Part shown: positions 60,703 through 64,000 of the stretch, piece after piece
Position numbering within the stretch: the stretch's first letter is position 1
How the letters are laid out: each line of letters begins with the position of its first letter
From: an uncultured Flavobacteriales bacterium
GTDB lineage: Bacteria > Bacteroidota > Bacteroidia > Flavobacteriales_F > PHOS-HE28
DNA length: 64,000 bases
NCBI GenBank assembly: GCA_937872175.1
Contig: CALMPI010000016.1
Location: 62,001 to 126,000 of the forward strand
Direction: 5' to 3'
The notes under the pieces: model-generated
Database searches by the model: none
What the model was told of the DNA's origin: nothing
Seen by the model: the letters and a program-made list of their open reading frames with translations, nothing else
Program-made: the position numbers and the translations under genes

Positions 60703-61389
60703 ATGGACGACCACGACCTGCTCGACCGGCTCGGCGCCTTCATCACTCCGCACAAGCGTGCGTTGTTCGACCGCCTGGCCCCGCAGCGCACCCGGCACGT
60801 GACCGTGGTGTTGGAGGACCTGCACCAGGCCCACAACGCCAGCGCCGTGCTGCGCACCTGCGACCTGCTCGGCATCCAGGACGTGCACGCCATCGAGTCG
60901 CGCAACCGGTTCACCGCGAACAAGGAGATCGCCCTGGGCAGTGACAAATGGACCACGGTGCACCGCTACGGTGGCCCTGAGGGCGCCATGCAGTGCATCA
61001 CCGCCCTGCGTGAACGCGGCCATCGCATCGTGGCCACCACCCCGCACGCCGAGGCCTGGACCCCGGAGAACGTACCCATCGACAGGCCCATCGCCTTCTG
61101 CTTCGGCACCGAGCTTCAGGGGCTGAGCAATGAGCTCATCGCGGCCTGCGATGGCGCCCTCCGCATCCCCATGCACGGCTTCACGGAGAGCTACAACATC
61201 TCGGTGTCCGCCGGGATCGTGCTGTACACCGTGATGCAGCGGCTGCGGGCGAGCACCGTGCCGTGGCGGCTGGATGAGCGGGCCCTGGATGCGCTGAAGC
61301 TGCAATGGACCCGCGCAGCGCTGCATGATGCGCAGGCCATCGAGGAACGGCTGCGCGGGGATGCCGCCCGCGGACCGTCGTCATTCTGA
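60703..61389 (+). CDS. SpoU/TrmH-family tRNA or rRNA 2'-O-methyltransferase
   Basis: A 228-residue SPOUT-class methyltransferase. The knotted SAM-binding motifs are clear: VVLEDLHQAHNASAVLRTCD, FCFGTELQGLSNE and MHGFTESYNISVSAGIVLY. The N-terminal helix bundle and length are close to TrmH, which modifies G18 of tRNAs, but the exact target cannot be read from sequence. Starts directly after the HU terminator. Confidence 0.92.
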   Translation: MDDHDLLDRLGAFITPHKRALFDRLAPQRTRHVTVVLEDLHQAHNASAVLRTCDLLGIQDVHAIESRNRFTANKEIALGSDKWTTVHRYGGPEGAMQCITALRERGHRIVATTPHAEAWTPENVPIDRPIAFCFGTELQGLSNELIAACDGALRIPMHGFTESYNISVSAGIVLYTVMQRLRASTVPWRLDERALDALKLQWTRAALHDAQAIEERLRGDAARGPSSF

Positions 61390-61479
61390 ACACACGCGCG
61401 TGGACAAGTGCGTGCGCCTGTGACCGGGGCCCGCGATCGGGCACGGGTAGTTTCGCGGCGAACCCAAACACCACCCAGC

Positions 61480-61716
61480 ATGGGCAAAGGCGACATCCGA
61501 TCCAAGAAAGGCAAACGGCGGGCAGGCAGCCACGGCAAGAGCCGGCCGAGCAAGCGCAAGGTGCGCGCGAACGAGCGTGCGAAGGCCACCACGTCCAAGA
61601 GCACTGCGGCAAGTCCCGCCAAGAAGGCCGCCAAGAAGGCGGCACCGAAGAAAGCCGCCGCCAAGAAAGCCGCGCCCAAGAAGGCCGCCGCCAAGAAGGC
61701 CGCGCCCAAGAAGTGA
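61480..61716 (+). CDS. 30S ribosomal protein THX with Lys/Ala-rich tail
   Basis: A 78-residue basic protein. The first 24 residues, MGKGDIRSKKGKRRAGSHGK and following SRPS, match ribosomal protein THX, a small 30S subunit stabiliser found in Thermus and Bacteroidota. The remainder is a tail built from AAPKKAAAKK repeats (about residues 52-78), resembling the histone-H1-like tails of basic Bacteroidota proteins and much longer than classic THX. A TAGTTTCG box (61448-61455) is 24 nt upstream; ATG 61480 fixed by the family start. Confidence 0.88.
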   Translation: MGKGDIRSKKGKRRAGSHGKSRPSKRKVRANERAKATTSKSTAASPAKKAAKKAAPKKAAAKKAAPKKAAAKKAAPKK

Positions 61717-61733
61717 TCGTCCCGCTGCGCAAG

Positions 61734-61760
61734 GAAGCCCTCCGCATCGCGGGGGGCTTC
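61734..61760. terminator. Shared terminator between THX gene and pdxH
   Basis: GAAGCCCTCCGC (61734-61745), loop ATC, GCGGGGGGCTTC (61749-61760): 12 bp with one G-T wobble, between convergent genes ending at 61716 and 61766. Confidence 0.75.
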
Positions 61761-61765
61761 GTCGT

Positions 61766-62413
61766 TCAGGGCTGAAGCCGCATGCGGCTCCAGGTGCCAT
61801 CACTGAAGTGCTCGAAGATGATGCGGTCATGGAGCCGGCTCGGCCGACCCTGCCAGAACTCGATGCGCACCGGCCGCAGGCGCATGCCCCCCCAATGGAG
61901 CGGACGCGGCACCTCCGCCTGGTCCTTGAACCGCTCGGTCCACCGCGCGTAGCGCTCATCCACCTGCGAACGGTCGTCGGCCATCCGGCTCTGATCGCTG
62001 GCCCACGCCCCCACCTGGCTCTCGCGCGGGCGCTCCCTGAAGTAGCGGTCGCTTTCCTCGGCGCTCACCTTCTCCACCTTGCCCTCGATGCGCACCTGCC
62101 GCTCCTGCTGAGGCCAGAAGAACGACAGCGCCGCTCGTGGGTCGCGCTCCAGGTCCATCGCCTTGCGGCTGTTGTAGTTGGTGAAGAACACGAAGCCCTG
62201 CGGGTCGAAGGACCTCAGCAGCACCACGCGACAACTGATGCTGAACGAACCCGCCGTGGCGAGGGTCATGGCATGCGGCTCCGGCAGGCCCTCCTCCTCG
62301 GCGGCGCGCAGCCAGCGACCGAACAGCGCGAACGGGTCGTCACCCGCTTCGCTCTCCAGGAGCACGGCCTTGCTGTAATCGATCCGATGGTCCACCGAGC
62401 GTTCGCGTTCCAT
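61766..62413 (-). CDS. pdxH: Pyridoxamine 5'-phosphate oxidase
   Basis: FMN-dependent enzyme of vitamin B6 synthesis and salvage, 215 residues. FALFGRWLRAAEEEGLPEPH, VVLLRSFDPQGFVFFTNYNS, FFWPQQERQVRIEGKVEKVS, RPRESQVGAWASDQS and HWGGMRLRPVRIEFWQGRPS cover the FMN- and PLP-binding regions of the family. Start at 62413 (MERERSVDHRIDYSKA), with a TATCTTCG box (62435-62442, complement) 21 nt upstream. Divergent from the algH-like gene. Confidence 0.97.
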   Translation of the reverse strand: MERERSVDHRIDYSKAVLLESEAGDDPFALFGRWLRAAEEEGLPEPHAMTLATAGSFSISCRVVLLRSFDPQGFVFFTNYNSRKAMDLERDPRAALSFFWPQQERQVRIEGKVEKVSAEESDRYFRERPRESQVGAWASDQSRMADDRSQVDERYARWTERFKDQAEVPRPLHWGGMRLRPVRIEFWQGRPSRLHDRIIFEHFSDGTWSRMRLQP

Positions 62414-62507
62414 GTTCCCCAATTGTGATGGCGCCGAAGATATCCGTTCGAAGCCGCAGCCCGGTGCGCACCGACCGCGATCGGACGTACCTTGACCTCC
62501 GCACACG

Positions 62508-63095
62508 ATGGGCAGGGACCTCCTCGACCTCGATCCGGAGAGCACGGTGGCACCGGCGCGCGGCCGCCTGCTGATCAGCGAACCCTACCTGCCGGACCCC
62601 TATTTCCGACGAACCGTGGTGCTGCTCTGCGAGCACAACGCCGAGGGCTCCTTCGGCTTCGTGCTCAACCGCCACCTCGACATGGACATCGGCGACCTGA
62701 TGGAGAACATGCCGCCGATCCATACGCGCGTCAGCATCGGTGGCCCGGTGCAGAGCGGCAACCTCTACTACCTGCACACCTTCGGCGCCCGGGTGGAGGG
62801 CAGCCTGGAGGTGATCGACGGCGTTCACATGGGCGGCGACTTCGACCAGCTCCGCGCCCTGCTCACCACCGACCCGCGGCTCTCACGCCATGTGCGCTTC
62901 TTCGTGGGCTATTCCGGCTGGGGCGAGCAGCAATTGGAGAAGGAGCTCGGCCAGCGATCATGGATCGTGGCGAGGGCCACCAAGCGGCATGTGATGAACA
63001 CCCAGGTGAAGGACCTGTGGGGTGATTCGTTGCGGGCCATGGGAAAGGCCTTCGCCCCGTTGGCCAACTTCCCGGAGGACCCGGCGCTCAATTGA
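62508..63095 (+). CDS. YqgE/AlgH-family protein
   Basis: A 195-residue soluble protein of the YqgE/AlgH family: GRLLISEPYLPDPYFRRTVV, GSFGFVLNRHLD, SIGGPVQSGNLYYLH and FFVGYSGWGEQQLE. The family has a solved fold but no settled biochemical role; a regulatory function was proposed in Pseudomonas. A TACCTTGA box (62488-62495) lies 12 nt upstream. The last 8 nt overlap the convergent aminotransferase gene. Confidence 0.93.
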   Translation: MGRDLLDLDPESTVAPARGRLLISEPYLPDPYFRRTVVLLCEHNAEGSFGFVLNRHLDMDIGDLMENMPPIHTRVSIGGPVQSGNLYYLHTFGARVEGSLEVIDGVHMGGDFDQLRALLTTDPRLSRHVRFFVGYSGWGEQQLEKELGQRSWIVARATKRHVMNTQVKDLWGDSLRAMGKAFAPLANFPEDPALN

Positions 63096-63930
63096 TCACG
63101 CTGCGCGACAGCAGATCGATCACCAGCTGTGCCGTGCGGTGCATGTACCGCTTGGTGCGGTAGGTGGCCACCCACTGCACCCCGCGCACGGCGTTGGTGA
63201 AGAACAGCTCATCGGCCGCCAGCAGGTTCTGCGGGTTCAGCGAGCACTCGTACACCTTGATGCCGTTCGCCAGCGCCAGATTGATCACCTGCATCCGCAT
63301 CACCCCCCCGAGGCAGCCGTCCGCGAGCGACGGTGTGTACAGCACCCCGTTGCTCACGATGAAGAGATTGCCGGTGCTGCTCTCGATGATGTTGCCCCGG
63401 TCGTTCTGCAGCAGGCAGTCGTCCAGCCCGCGCGCCTCGCTCCACAGGGAGGCCATCACGTAGTACTGGCAGTTCAATGTCTTGTGCACGGCCAGTGCGT
63501 TCACCGGCTTGCGCATGTCGGGGTAGATGTCCACCATCAGCCCGCGCTCGTTCAGCGTGTACGTCGCATCGGTCATCGGGGTCACCTCGATCGCGTACCC
63601 GCCCCGATGCGCGTCCGGACGGTAATGGCCCTGCGCATCGCGGAAGAGGGTGAGCCGGCAGCGGGCGCTCGGCGCGGCGTTGCGCTCGACCAACCGGACG
63701 ATGGCGCGCTCCAGGGCATCACGGTCGAGCCCGGGGGGCAGGTCGATGCGCAGCAGCTTGCATCCCTCCACCAGTCGGGCCCAGTGCGCATCAAGGAACC
63801 GCGGTCGACCGTTCACCACGCGAATGCTCTCGAACAGGCCGTCACCATAGTGAAAGGCCCGGTTCTCCAGCGTGATCACCGGCCGGTCCGCCGGCAGCAG
63901 CTCACCGTTGAGGTCGACGAAGCGTTCCAT
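63088..63930 (-). CDS. Aminotransferase class IV (aminodeoxychorismate lyase or D-amino acid/BCAT-like)
   Basis: A 280-residue fold-type IV PLP enzyme. VITLENRAFHYGDGLFESIR is the family N-terminus; the PLP lysine is in LAVHKTLNCQYYVMAS (VHKT), and NDRGNIIESSTGNLFIV with DGCLGGVMRMQVINLAL follow. Length suits 4-amino-4-deoxychorismate lyase (PabC) or a small transaminase; no pabA/pabB neighbour decides the matter. ATG 63930 was chosen; a TTG at 63936 would overlap the stop of the preceding frame. The last 8 nt overlap the algH-like gene. Confidence 0.9.
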   Translation of the reverse strand: MERFVDLNGELLPADRPVITLENRAFHYGDGLFESIRVVNGRPRFLDAHWARLVEGCKLLRIDLPPGLDRDALERAIVRLVERNAAPSARCRLTLFRDAQGHYRPDAHRGGYAIEVTPMTDATYTLNERGLMVDIYPDMRKPVNALAVHKTLNCQYYVMASLWSEARGLDDCLLQNDRGNIIESSTGNLFIVSNGVLYTPSLADGCLGGVMRMQVINLALANGIKVYECSLNPQNLLAADELFFTNAVRGVQWVATYRTKRYMHRTAQLVIDLLSRSVIN

Positions 63931-63932
63931 GT

Positions 63933-64000
63933 TCAACCGATGCCGGCGTGTTGCAGGGCCCTGGCAAGGCCCGAATTGGAGGGGATCAACAGGCCGCGCA
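63933..64000 (-). CDS. 3' end of an unidentified gene
   Basis: The minus-strand frame entering from the right edge encodes RGLLIPSNSGLARALQHAGI plus one more residue and stops with TGA at 63933-63935, 2 nt before the aminotransferase ATG. It reads like a natural protein C-terminus in an operon, but 22 codons are too few to name it. Confidence 0.4.
   Translation of the reverse strand, partial: RGLLIPSNSGLARALQHAGIG

Overview
The window is chromosomal DNA from a GC-rich member of the Bacteroidota, most likely a Flavobacteriales lineage known mainly from metagenomes. Evidence: several exported proteins end in type A type-IX-secretion (T9SS) sorting domains; family-specific proteins are present (GWxTD protein, ATHIMGGE surface protein, DUF6787, FISUMP domain, ribosomal protein THX); and many genes are preceded by the Bacteroidota promoter box TAnnTTTG (here often TAnnTTCG) while Shine-Dalgarno sequences are nearly absent. 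No phage, insertion sequence, CRISPR array or rRNA operon was seen.

Layout. 0-7 kb: truncated M36 metallopeptidase, PhnP-like hydrolase, tRNA-Ser(UGA), GWxTD protein, glycosyltransferase, aroQ, xerD. 7-16 kb: surface-protein cluster with a repeat-built adhesin-like T9SS cargo, an M1 peptidase with sorting domain and an ATHIMGGE protein, followed by a LytTR response regulator. 16-21 kb: small exported protein, lipoprotein, then a tightly overlapping SGNH hydrolase-mnmH-selD operon (selenium modification of tRNA) and a small basic protein. 21-29 kb: usp plus sugar-dehydrogenase-like protein, then a TetR-ABC-HlyD-TolC export operon ending in a 103-residue unknown protein, and PAP2 phosphatase. 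29-41 kb: exported propeller-like protein, a 1231-residue PQQ-dehydrogenase-like/PKD/PA14 protein with a dockerin-like tail, acylphosphatase, thpR, radical SAM protein, PD40 lipoprotein, DUF6787, vsr, OmpA-family protein and queE. 41-50 kb: a candidate 6S-like RNA, a GreA-like factor with its partner, kefF-kefC-type antiporter pair, M14 peptidase, clpB. 50-64 kb: esterase, ATP-cone nuclease, GIY-YIG protein, Hsp20, FISUMP surface protein bracketed by direct repeats, phosphohistidine phosphatase, ilvE and recQ (overlapping divergent starts), aag, fmt, HU, SpoU methylase, THX, pdxH, algH and a class IV aminotransferase.

Most of the window is housekeeping and secreted-protein content. The points that stand out are: (i) promoter boxes at two preferred distances from start codons, about 4 nt (predicted leaderless mRNAs) and about 21 nt; (ii) an unannotated, rod-shaped, roughly 196-nt RNA with a terminator upstream of queE; (iii) short tandem repeats sitting directly after stop codons between 37.4 and 41.4 kb, one of which encodes the signal peptide of an OmpA-family protein; and (iv) 51-bp direct repeats with a conserved hairpin bracketing the FISUMP gene. 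No complete, clearly new multi-gene system could be demonstrated; the best multi-gene candidate is the export operon with a non-canonical ABC ATPase at 22.9-28.5 kb.
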